A DNA stretch of 13,988 nucleotides, from NCBI RefSeq assembly GCF_000003605.2, contig NW_003130859.1, forward strand, positions 197,631-211,618, given 5' to 3'. The stretch comes from Saccoglossus kowalevskii (lineage: Eukaryota; Hemichordata; Enteropneusta; Harrimaniidae). Shown one piece after another: positions 1-7,530 of the stretch. The position numbers and the translations under genes are program-made. Position 1 is the first letter of the stretch; every line of letters begins with the position of its first letter. Under the pieces are notes generated by a model. It did not search any database, was not told the DNA's origin, and saw nothing but the letters and a program-made list of their open reading frames with translations.

Positions 1-18
1 ATCATTTCCTGTTTGGGA

Positions 19-201
19 CTACATGACATAGCTGTGCGACCATCTACATATCAAATGGAAATTTAATGCGCTATCCTGGCGTGAACCAGGCTCGATCGAA
101 CACAAGCACCTGCGGACCTTAACCAAGGTTCCCCCAAAGTCGCATTCGTTAGTGAATGAATCTCGGCCAGTGGATTGACCTTCCCATTGAGTCTGTGGCA
201 T
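19..201 (-). repeat. tRNA-like / SINE-like head (minus strand), truncated by window start
   Basis: On the minus strand a segment resembling a class II tRNA 5' part (TGGCCGAGATT at 169-159, like an internal A box) is followed about 65 bases later by GTGTTCGATCGAG (103-91), an imperfect B box. Three consecutive short hairpins lie across it: CATTC/GAATG (143-158), ACCTT/AAGGT (116-129) and CCTGG/CCAGG (75-90). The block is richer in GC and CpG than its surroundings. The box spacing is longer than in a normal tRNA and the B box has about three mismatches, so this is not a functional tRNA; a decayed tRNA-derived SINE reading out of the window is the best guess. A 60-codon minus open frame over the same bases is probably incidental. 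Box and hairpin matches are seen; the SINE assignment is inference. Confidence 0.35.
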
Positions 202-1130
202 CTGAATTTATCTAAAAAATGTTGCAGTTCAAATAACTCAAATAAAACAAACTCATAAATTTCTCACTGGCAGCAATGTCAGAACTGTATTGTTTCTTAT
301 TTTTTCAGGTTATATATTTTCCTCCACAATGTTGTCTGACACAAAATCTTGCGTTGCTGTGAGGTTTTTTACTGTAAGCTAAAAACTCTTCATGAACCAG
401 AGTGAAACTTCTAGTTTAGAATTCAGTGTTTTAAATTTTCTTTTCTTCTGTTTCTCTTTGAAATCACACAGTTGTCTACCATTGCACATAATTTTAGCCT
501 CTATTGTATTTATATACAGCTTCTGAATTATGTAAATGTTTAAACAAAAAGGATTTGAAATTGTACGTAATAGACTGGAATCCTATTATCTCTAATATTC
601 AATTTGAAAATACTCTGCTAATCTAAAGGTTTGTTTTCGGAATTGTAGTAATAAATTCCTGTTAATCCATCAATAATAACTATCTTGAAACATTATTTAG
701 ATATAGATGTATATTATAGTATTAAAATACAGTAAATGGTCTATTCTCATTGTGTCAAGATTTGGTAAATATTATGTTTTTGTATTATGGTAAATGCAAT
801 AGAAAACATATACAAGTAACATTTGAAAGTCAATAAAGTAGTAACACATTGTTTGAAATATTGAAGAATATAAAAAAATGCACACAAATATGAGCAGGAA
901 AGTCTAGTGGTTAAAATATTAAAACCGGTATTATTCCACTGCCACACAAATACACATCGTCCATTGGTAATACTCTGGAACAGTGTAAGATTTATCATCA
1001 GCTTCTATGACAAGTTGGGCATTGATTTAATTTAACAACTGTCTATTACAACGCAAAAATTGAAAAATATAATTTATATTTGTATGCAATGTTTATGGCA
1101 CTTGTGATGTTTATTTGACTGGGAAGCACT
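202..1130. other. AT-rich stretch with no supportable gene
   Basis: No recognisable coding block, RNA gene or splice-bounded exon was found on either strand. The minus open frame at 747-998 encodes only residues expected from AT-rich DNA. A tRNA A-box-like string (TCTAGTGGTTAAAA near 904-917) lacks a properly spaced B box. Confidence 0.5.
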
Positions 1131-1240
1131 GACGACGGGCGGAAGTCATCCATCTTGTTCACCTATTTCTGGCGATCCTATCTTAAAAAAGTGCCTTTGT
1201 TGGATTTTGGGGATAATGCCTGTCTCCATGTCTGCATTAT

Positions 1241-1253
1241 CCACCAGGTGGGA
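1241..1253 (+). promoter_or_regulatory. CTCF-core-like motif CCACCAGGTGGGA
   Basis: The 13-base string matches the bilaterian CTCF core CCASYAGRKGGCR at 12 of 13 positions (G in place of the last C). It sits in a locally GC-richer patch (1131-1460) just upstream of the MULE relic. The same bases contain CAG|GTGGGA, which could equally be read as a splice donor. A single motif match is weak evidence. Confidence 0.2.
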
Positions 1254-1699
1254 AGCCTCTAGACAAGTTTATGAGTTTAAACCGACTGCATCAACACGTC
1301 GCTGCACTAGTTCCAGCAGTAGGGGCTGGGCATCTGGATTTTGATGATTTGATTGAGTCCACGACGATTCTTTCATATTATGTGAAATCAGCTTTAGGTA
1401 TCGATGCATGTTCATGGGCATTCGGAGTGATTTTTTTCCCTTTTTTGTACTAAGACAGTCTTGGCCAGAGACTTTTAAAATTATAGAGCTCGATCATCAG
1501 TGGAACTTATCAAAAAACGATTTTTAAATAAAGGGAACCAAGGCACGCGTATGTGATCAAAAATCCGAAAAGAATATTTACGCTGCTCCTTGATTGACAG
1601 GTCACCTTTGATACATGTATATGCAAATAAGTTACTGGCCTATGCACATACGCGGTGTGTGACTTTCTGTCCTGGCTTCCTGTTTATATACGTCGAACG

Positions 1700-3845
1700 T
1701 GATCAACTAGACCGACATACAAAACGTAGACGCTTCCAACATGCCATAGGGAGTGAAAAGATGCAGAAGCAGGAAAAAGTAGACGACATCGGACAAAATG
1801 CCGAAGAGTACATAAGCAAAATTGCGTGACAGCGATCGAGGTTCTTAATACGAACAGTACTTTTCCTGAATCTGAGTCTACTGGATCTGAAAGGGAATCT
1901 GATGATTGTTACGCCTCCCGTCTCAGCCAAGAAACTGCAGTCTGATGTTGCAGAAAACGTATTTGAAAAGTCTGAAGAACAACTCATATTGATGGAAGTC
2001 ATTTCTTTGAACGAAAATCTTTAGAAAATAAGCAGGTTTGCCGTATGCAAACTCGGAACTTTGAAGCTGTCTGCAAACACGCGCTAGGAATGGGCAGCCA
2101 TTTCGAATTTACAAGCAACAATGATCGCTGTCGCGAAACTGCGGAGATCACATCCTCAACGAAGACCAAAAAAATTGGGTATGCGAGGAATCGGGGAAAA
2201 AAAAGAAGAGCACTCATGGAGTTTGCAAGTTATATTGGCCTCCCCACTCTGTTGTCTGACTATCTGTACGCTGACAATTGTTCGACATTCGCGAAAGCGA
2301 CTGAACGCGTTATTGCTACCGAATTTGATTGAGCTGCACGTGAATTGAGAGAGTTGCAATTCAGTGAGAAAATTGCACAGCAAATGTGACAGAATTTGTG
2401 GATGGTTCATTGAATTCGAGAGGATTTTCTTCTCGTCATTTGTCGTTTTAGGCAAAGTTGTTGACGCCCATATCATGTCCAATAGTTGCGCTCATTGTAG
2501 AAAGTGAGAAGGACTTGAACTACACAGAATGTTTTTAGAACATGAACCGAATTGTCCTCTAAATCATGATGGTTTCACCAAAAGCATGGAAGAAGGCGAT
2601 ACTTGTGTTTTATTTGAAAGGTCTAAGGAGTGGCATAACTTCAGGTCGATATATAATTTGAATAATTATATATTGCAGTTTTATTATAATTTATTTGTGG
2701 TCTGTTATTGTGACTATATAACATCACTTGTAACCATTGTCCATACCAGATGTGTGGTACTTTATGTTTAGCTGCTAAATCAGCCACACTAATTTTCCAA
2801 AAATAATGCTTGCTTATTCACAAATTAAATTATTTTAATTTTATTATGATTTTGGTTGCAGTGTGCACATTTCCTTTGTTTGTAGTGTGTCCTGTAGATA
2901 TGTTTGTTCATTTGAAATATAGACTACCAGTACATATTAACATTTTATTTATTGTTGTTTCTAATTGCCAATCAGGTAAAATGTTGGAAGATGTCAAAGG
3001 ATTGACAGGTCGTTCCCAATTGACCAACAGTATGATAAATGCCTTTGAGCTGTTTTACGGTGCTGTCATTCGACAAAACAAAAAGTGGGTGTTGAAAGAA
3101 TTTGTTACAAACATAAGAGGTTTCTCATTATAGATTTGTATGGCTTGGGAAATATTGTGCAATTATTTTGTTCAGATCTGCACGGTGCATGGTTATTTTA
3201 TTTAACACTATAAATGTGTGGTCATTTACAAATTTCTATCTACTCTCTTTCTCAAACTAAAAATTCTCCAGTTCACAAATGATGGATAACCCATATTAGG
3301 CTCCAAACCAAGGTGTCATGTATATTGTATGTTGAATTTGTATTACAAAAGAAAATTAAAAATCACCCAGAGATTAAATGTTTTTTTTATTATGAGCAGC
3401 TACGAGCAGGCAGACCAAGGCCATTCTGGACCACTACACAAGTATTTTTGATATCTCAAACCATGATAGTCGTCAAGATTGGAAAGACAGTTGGTGCAAA
3501 TGGTAGTCTGATAAAGTTACAGGAAGAAAGACAAACAGACATCAATTGCTCCTGCTGTTAATTTATTGCAACTAGTGTTCTCCAAGCTGAAGAATGGGAA
3601 GTTGTTGGAAGGTGTTGCATGGACTCACTCAAAAGCAGAATGAAAGATTACATCATGTGAGATGGAACATCCTTCTAAAGTACCAAAGTCATGGTCATAA
3701 GAAAATTAGTTCAGGAATAAACATGGCAGTGATGTTGTTCAACAAGGGACAACACGTCATAAATAATTTGATTTATAAAGAAGCTGATTTAACCCCAGTC
3801 AGACTAGCCATGAAACCTGGAGGACCTAGATTATTTGAGATTTAG
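1700..3845 (+). pseudogene. Mutator-like (MULE) transposase relic, multiply frameshifted
   Basis: Conserved blocks of the invertebrate Mutator-like transposase domain appear in family order but in changing frames. They are: a basic N-terminus (KRRRFQHAIGSEK, near 1725-1765); a linker region with E/S-rich text (1830-2020); CKHALGMGSHFEFTS (about 2069-2113); KKRRALMEFASYIGLPTLL (about 2193-2250); HEPNCPLNHDGF then SMEEGDTCVLFERS (2541-2620); GKMLEDVKGLTGRSQLT followed by FELFYGAVIRQNKKW (2975-3090); DSWCKW (3486-3503); and VLHGLTQKQNERL then INMAVMLFNKGQHVIN (about 3612-3762). The expected GDGDS and ECVGHVQKR blocks are missing, replaced by about 330 AT-rich bases (2650-2975) ending in an acceptor-like tract and CAG. 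At least five frame changes plus in-frame stops (for instance right after DSWCKW at 3504) rule out function. MULEs move as DNA by a DDE transposase. Terminal inverted repeats were not found with confidence. The family call rests on remembered motif order, not a search. Confidence 0.75.
2822..2841. repeat. AT-only perfect hairpin (8-base arms)
   Basis: AAATTAAA and TTTAATTT flank the loop TTAT. It lies inside the AT-rich segment that interrupts the MULE relic. In A+T-only DNA this may be chance. Confidence 0.3.
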
Positions 3846-4530
3846 CGACAGCATAAACCATCACTCTAAAAAAGAGAAATTGCAAATAAAAAAAAATAAA
3901 GCGAAAAAGACTATGCAAACTTGATAAGTCGTTTATTCAGGATAAATAACCTTAACAGTCTGGGGCATTTGATAGTCATGGTACAATATTAAAAAGCAAA
4001 CAAATGGCACCCAAAATGCACAGCATATGGCAAGTCTATGAAAGGGCACAGGAGAGGTGCATGCTCATATATTGATAATTTGTTTAACTGCCAAGTTATT
4101 TTTTGTTTGAGTATGTCAGCAAATCCACTTATGTAGCTTACTCATAATCAATAATATTTTTTTTATTTATACATTTCATGAACCAACTTGTGCATTATGA
4201 GCCTATGCGTTGCTGATACAATACTGTAATTATTAGATGTGAAGCCAGCATGGGCAGACCCGTTCAGATAAACATTGAAAACAAAATATTGGAACAAATA
4301 TTAACAATTAACTGTATTTGTTGGAAGAATGAGAGAATCCTTGTTTTACATTATATAAGCATAAGGAAGATTGCTCATTGTACATATTTCCTCTGTGGAT
4401 ATCTTACGACCATTGTATCTTTTTTACACATTATAAAGCCATTCAGAACATATTGTTTACTTCCTTGATGTATATAATCTGTGAAGTCTGTTTACGTATA
4501 ACCTACAATTTAGTGGGATTAATAAGCATT
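3846..4530. other. AT-rich stretch following the MULE relic, no supportable gene
   Basis: I see no conserved block on either strand. This interval would hold the right end of the MULE, but I could not pair a terminal inverted repeat with the region left of 1700. The open frames at 4250-4468 and 4378-4677 have hydrophobic, AT-driven composition and no recognisable motif. Confidence 0.45.
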
Positions 4531-4539
4531 ATTGATAGA

Positions 4540-4645
4540 AACGTTGGCACCTTCAAATTCGAGAATAAGACTATCGTTCACCGTACATGGTGCATCGTGT
4601 CCATAGCTTGTCGACACTTTATCATACACGGCCGCCGCCCTCCAG
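4540..4645. other. CpG-rich islet with a near-palindrome
   Basis: This patch stands out from the AT-rich surroundings by several CpG sites, including GGCCGCCGCCC near 4630. It contains CACCGTACATGGTG (4579-4592), a palindrome with one mismatched pair. The minus strand is open for roughly 44 codons across it, without a known motif. It may be a fragment of another repeat or a short regulatory patch; I cannot decide. Confidence 0.25.
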
Positions 4646-4649
4646 AAAC

Positions 4650-5017
4650 AAAATCACTTTTAATTTTAATTTACTAAGTTATTCTGTAAAACACAACACA
4701 CTACAGCCAACAGTCTACTATGTATATCTGTAGTTATACTACTGCAGTTTCTGCGTATAGTAAATAAATTATAGCATTTGTTTGATGTATATGAAGCAGC
4801 GAATTTAAATTTTGAAAAGATACTGTATGGTTTTCAATTCAACTAAATAATTAGGCAAAACAAAAGCATAGGAAAGAGGTCAATATATACATGAAAGGAT
4901 GATTTTACTCGCATTAAATGCATGAATGCTGCTTAGAGAAAATTGTTCCTTACATTTATTTCATGTTATAAATACCTACACAGGTTAAGTTTTTCTTTTC
5001 TTTTCTTATTGTTATAG
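4650..5017 (+). other. Intron-like stretch ending in a strong 3' splice acceptor
   Basis: AT-rich DNA without a coding block. It ends in a long pyrimidine tract (4988-5010, TTTTTCTTTTC-type) and then TTATAG, with AG at 5016-5017, directly before the transposase exon. I read it as the 3' part of an intron of that element. Confidence 0.5.
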
Positions 5018-5188
5018 TTAACTCCTTTGTTGAGGTCACACGATTCTTGCTGAGTCAGCCTGGTATGCAGTGTGTCCTTTCCAAGATGTTTAACCTAGAC
5101 CTTCTTGAACCATATTTTGGTGACCAACGTCAGATGAAAGGCAGATGAAAAGCAACAATGTTACAATGCTAATGAATTGAAGCTTAAG
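5018..5188 (+). pseudogene. P-element / THAP9-like transposase exon, frameshifted
   Basis: After the acceptor AG at 5016-5017 the exon reads SFVEVTRFLLSQPG (5023-5064), then LDLLEPYFGDQRQ (5095-5133). This matches the C-terminal part of P-element/THAP9-like transposases of marine invertebrates, where a QDPLE-x-FFG-x-QRQ-like block follows a short hydrophobic helix. An in-frame TGA at 5146 ends this frame, but the next frame carries YNANELKLK (5162-5188), the block that normally follows. One indel between 5137 and 5160 therefore explains the break. The exon ends at AAG|GTAGAG, a near-consensus donor at 5189. No other exon of the protein was recognised upstream or downstream. The family match is from remembered motifs; splice sites and frameshift are seen directly. 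The relic is non-functional as it stands. Confidence 0.7.
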
Positions 5189-5466
5189 GTAGAGATGCAG
5201 GTTTATGGGCACTTGGGAGTAATTTTTTTGTTTTGCACTTGGCTCTTGACTGTTAAAATTTTTTAAAATTGTGAATACTCAAAAGACGATTTTAAAATAT
5301 AGATAGCAGGCGCAAACATAAAAAATTGTGTTACATGAGATAAAGCAAAACAACAACAAATGTATAATAACACAGCGAAACTTGGCAAAACAAGCTTATT
5401 TTGTGCAATGGGTGCATAATGTAGTCGAATAAAATATACCACTCAGCAAAAAACAGGTATGTTTTG
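5189..5466. other. AT-rich stretch downstream of the transposase exon
   Basis: Starts with the GTAGAG donor and then becomes A/T-run-rich. I see no further exon of the P-like transposase and no other gene here. Confidence 0.4.
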
Positions 5467-5994
5467 TCAGACAGGGAATAGTTCACCACAATTTTCTTTG
5501 TCATCCCGTATAGTTGTGTATGCCATAAATGTCGGCAACTCGTTTTCAGTTCTTTTCAATGTAGACAAAGTCTGAATCAAGGGAGAGTATGCTGGCCGAG
5601 GCGCAACACAGTACATTCCCTCGTACAATTTTGATAGAGCTGCTATTGTTGTCGCTAAGTTCAACTCTTTCTCGTTGCAGAAGTAAAGTTTAAAAAGTTC
5701 TCATCATTACCACAGGTGAAACTGGGACATCTGTTTTTGCCAGTATTTTTTTTTCATGTGCTGCTTTAACTCCGATGATAATCTCACTCAATGAAATTTT
5801 GCAAATATTCCTTCTCTTTTACTGTTATCTAGAGGTTTACTGTCCCCAGTTGTTGAAGGCAACATGATTATGACAATAGAAACAGTTTCCTCTTTAACCT
5901 GTCCTAACAATCTTGTAACAGCTAACTTTGTTTCTTTTACACTGGATAATATTTTACTGTTCGGAATGTCTTTCTCACCATTTTTTCTAATGCA
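5467..5994 (-). pseudogene. Possible multi-frame coding relic of unknown family (minus strand)
   Basis: Three open segments abut or overlap on the minus strand in different frames: 5994-5788 (contains KLAVTRLLGQVKEE), 5818-5690 (contains SLSEIIIGVKAAHEKKILAK) and 5700-5467 (contains KLYEGMYCVAPRPAYSPL, ending CGELFPV then stop). Residue composition is mixed and protein-like in each, with little of the Phe/Ile/Tyr/Asn bias of chance frames here. I do not recognise the family. Frames of this length are expected by chance in AT-rich DNA, and joining three frames invites over-reading, so the call is weak. A weak minus-strand promoter-like arrangement (CCAAT reversed near 6313, a donor-like CAAG|GTAACC near 6246) lies upstream. 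It could be a third transposon relic or a degenerate cellular gene. Confidence 0.22.
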
Positions 5995-6100
5995 TTATTT
6001 CATTGCGTATATTACACTATTTTTTGTCAAAGTAGGGCAAAAATCAGTGTTTTGCATCATATGAAAGACAGATATGTGCATACTCAGAATTGAATAGTAT

Positions 6101-6161
6101 GAAAGTTGTGTAAAGAAAGTAAAATATAAAATTTCCTACTTTTAATGATCAACTTTCTTTA
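6101..6161. repeat. Inverted repeat with two alternative pairings
   Basis: TAAAGAAAGT (6111-6120) is the exact complement of ACTTTCTTTA (6152-6161), and GAAAGTTG (6101-6108) is the exact complement of CAACTTTC (6150-6157). The right arm can thus pair with either left arm. It is not followed by a T-run terminator and no RNA gene is evident. Confidence 0.35.
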
Positions 6162-6408
6162 TGTATGATTCCAAAAAAATGTAGTGGCTACAAAAACTAT
6201 CCAAAATGTTAGAATTGATTGCCAATTTGATATATGGATAAGGTTACCTTGCACCCAACTACTCTCTCGAAACAATAACGCTATAGAGTAAAAATAATGC
6301 TAATGCCGAACAGCCAATCACAATACTGAGGACAGCAGTCAATTAACGGAGGGAGAGCCAAACGTCATGAGACATCTTCATTTGAGATTAGAAGTGATCA
6401 TGTTTCAT

Positions 6409-6428
6409 TGTCACAGTGTAAGGCCTGC
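6409..6428 (+). repeat. Left arm of exact 20-base inverted repeat
   Basis: TGTCACAGTGTAAGGCCTGC is the exact reverse complement of 7488-7507. Inside both arms a weaker match continues (CAATT plus a CTCT-containing stretch on the complementary reading). An exact 20-base inverted match within 14 kb is very unlikely by chance. The 5-base flanks are TTCAT (left) and TTCTT (right), a possible but imperfect target duplication. Confidence 0.7.
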
Positions 6429-6433
6429 CTTTA

Positions 6434-6625
6434 ATTGAAAAAGAGTTTAAATGGTAAAGAATTTATTTTGGGAAGACTGAACACGAACCATTAATTTATT
6501 TAAACAATGCACAAGATGTAAACAGTAGATTAATGCGGTGGGTCCCATTTAGCTACCACATTATAGCAATTAAAGTTAAAGAAAATATAAGTGCAGACTA
6601 TTTAAGCAGGATTGAGAATGCTTAG
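6434..6625 (+). pseudogene. Ty3/Gypsy retrotransposon RNase H C-terminal fragment
   Basis: Short blocks match the last third of Gypsy RNase H in order: IEKE (6434-6445), EFIL (about 6459-6470), then after a frame change EHEPLIYLNNA (6479-6511), NSRLMRWVP (6521-6547) and DYLSR (6596-6610). These correspond to the family's TDHKPL-x-YL, N-x-RLMRW and AD-x-LSR signatures. A TAA interrupts before EFIL and the expected ETDH is altered, so it is dead. The region between IEKE and EFIL is much shorter than usual, implying a deletion. The frame stops at 6623-6625, four codons after LSR, with no integrase after it. Most Gypsy elements have integrase downstream; in Gmr1-type elements integrase precedes reverse transcriptase and RNase H is last, which would fit, but truncation is equally possible. 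Confidence 0.7.
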
Positions 6626-6732
6626 AATTACTGTTACGATATTTTTTGGATTTTGAGAAATGTAAATTTATTAGCAGTTGATGGTGATTATTGGACTGAA
6701 AATACGCCATGTTCAGTTTTGAAGAGGGAGTA

Positions 6733-7181
6733 ATGAAAGCATCCTTTATTTTATGTTTTTGTCATGCTACCTCAAACCCTGCAAATAGAAGTATGCATGG
6801 AATCATGGGAAGAAACTGTGTGCATTGCTGTGTGATAACTCTCATACTTGTTTTCAACTGTAGGACAGTTGGAATCTACCATGTGTGCTTGTGATTTACA
6901 TAACAAAGGGTGTTTAGGATCTACTGAGTTGATTACGTGACACAGCTGCTAGCAAGATCACATTCTGGTTGGCTCATGTGGAAACCCAAAGTTCATGTGT
7001 CACTGAATCTCGGCTATTTATGTCTATAAATTGGACAGACTGAGGTCCATCATTTCAAGTACATTGTGTGTTGCTGCTTCGTGTTGTGAGACAAGTAATA
7101 CAGGCTACAACCATCATTCTGCGAGACTAGTATGAACTGCTCTGCGATCTCCTGCTTTCAGCGGTGCCCTCCAGAATAACA
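6733..7181 (+). mobile_element. LTR-like segment downstream of the RNase H fragment
   Basis: A purine run (GAAGAGGGAG, 6721-6730) resembling a polypurine tract is followed by TG at 6733. The segment becomes GC-richer, contains a clear TATAAAT (7025-7031), and ends with AATAACA at 7175-7181, giving TG...CA ends. The stretch 7055-7181 resembles an R/U5 region. No second LTR copy is present for comparison, so the borders are guesses. Inside lies GTGACAC/GTGTCAC (near 6937 and 7000), a 7-base inverted pair flanking the promoter-proximal region. The alternative is an ordinary promoter of an unrelated short gene. Confidence 0.4.
7025..7031 (+). promoter_or_regulatory. TATA box (TATAAAT)
   Basis: It lies in a locally GC-rich context, unlike most TATA strings in this AT-rich window. 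Transcription would begin near 7055 and run toward the donor at 7270. It fits an LTR promoter. Confidence 0.35.
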
Positions 7182-7269
7182 GTGTTCCTCTGCAAGCAAG
7201 ACTCATGTATTTCTTAGTTAATGTGTTGCAGAAGCCATTGACTGTCGTTCATTTCTATATCCTTGATTG

Positions 7270-7429
7270 GTGAGTCCTATGCACACTTCCCTAAGCAATC
7301 CTCTATTTTACTGACTTTATTCATTGTATTGTTCTGTACTTTATTTCTTTTAATTATTTTGAGAGGTATTAAACTCAATATGTTGGTGTATGTGTATTTC
7401 ATTTCCATTTCTTGTCTACCCAATTTTAG
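7270..7429 (+). other. Candidate spliced intron (GTGAGT ... TTTTAG)
   Basis: A consensus donor G|GTGAGT at 7270-7275 pairs with an acceptor at 7428-7429 preceded by a pyrimidine-rich tract and ending CAATTTTAG. The 160-base interval is T-rich, as expected for an intron. It lies downstream of the TATA box and upstream of the Cys-rich open segment. Confidence 0.4.
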
Positions 7430-7530
7430 AGGTGAAAGAACCCCCTGTCCAGTGTGAGTTATGTGGGTGCCCTCTCAATTGCGATAAGCAGGCCTTACAC
7501 TGTGACATTCTTGAACAAGCAGCTTTTTAG
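7430..7530 (+). CDS. Small Cys-rich terminal exon, function unknown
   Basis: After the acceptor the frame starting GTG at 7432 reads VKEPPVQCELCGCPLNCDK (19 residues), then a segment with HCD, and stops TAG at 7528-7530. Five cysteines and one histidine in about 20 residues (C-x2-C-x-C-x3-C, then HC) suggest a metal-binding tail. The right arm of the 20-base inverted repeat (7488-7507) lies inside this coding segment. The presumed upstream exon has no ATG in the matching phase, so the start is unknown. It could be a leader exon of a retroelement, a fragment of a host gene, or a chance frame of 33 codons. Confidence 0.25.
7488..7507 (-). repeat. Right arm of exact 20-base inverted repeat
   Basis: Exact reverse complement of 6409-6428. 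The two arms enclose 1,099 bases holding the RNase H fragment, the LTR-like segment and the candidate intron. Confidence 0.7.

Noticed and set aside
904-940. tRNA A-box-like TCTAGTGGTTAAAA with GGTATTATTCC after it
   Set aside because: The putative B box has three mismatches and lies only about 24 bases away, too close for a tRNA-derived promoter.
1590-1829. Open frame of 79 codons beginning MIDRSPL as a separate gene
   Set aside because: Only its last part (KRRRFQHAIGSEK onward) fits the MULE N-terminus; the earlier part has no support and the frame is one broken piece of the relic.
1703-2482. Minus-strand open frames across the MULE relic
   Set aside because: They are antisense shadows of the plus-strand transposase blocks.
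4378-4677. Open frame of 99 codons (MYIFPLW...)
   Set aside because: No recognisable motif; hydrophobic AT-driven text running into the CpG-rich islet.
6412-7504. CACAGTG / CACTGTG at the inverted-repeat arms as RAG-type recombination signals or Transib-like ends
   Set aside because: No ACAAAAACC-like nonamer occurs at 12 or 23 bases inside either arm, and the exact inverted match continues three bases outside the heptamers, which does not fit cleavage at the heptamer border.
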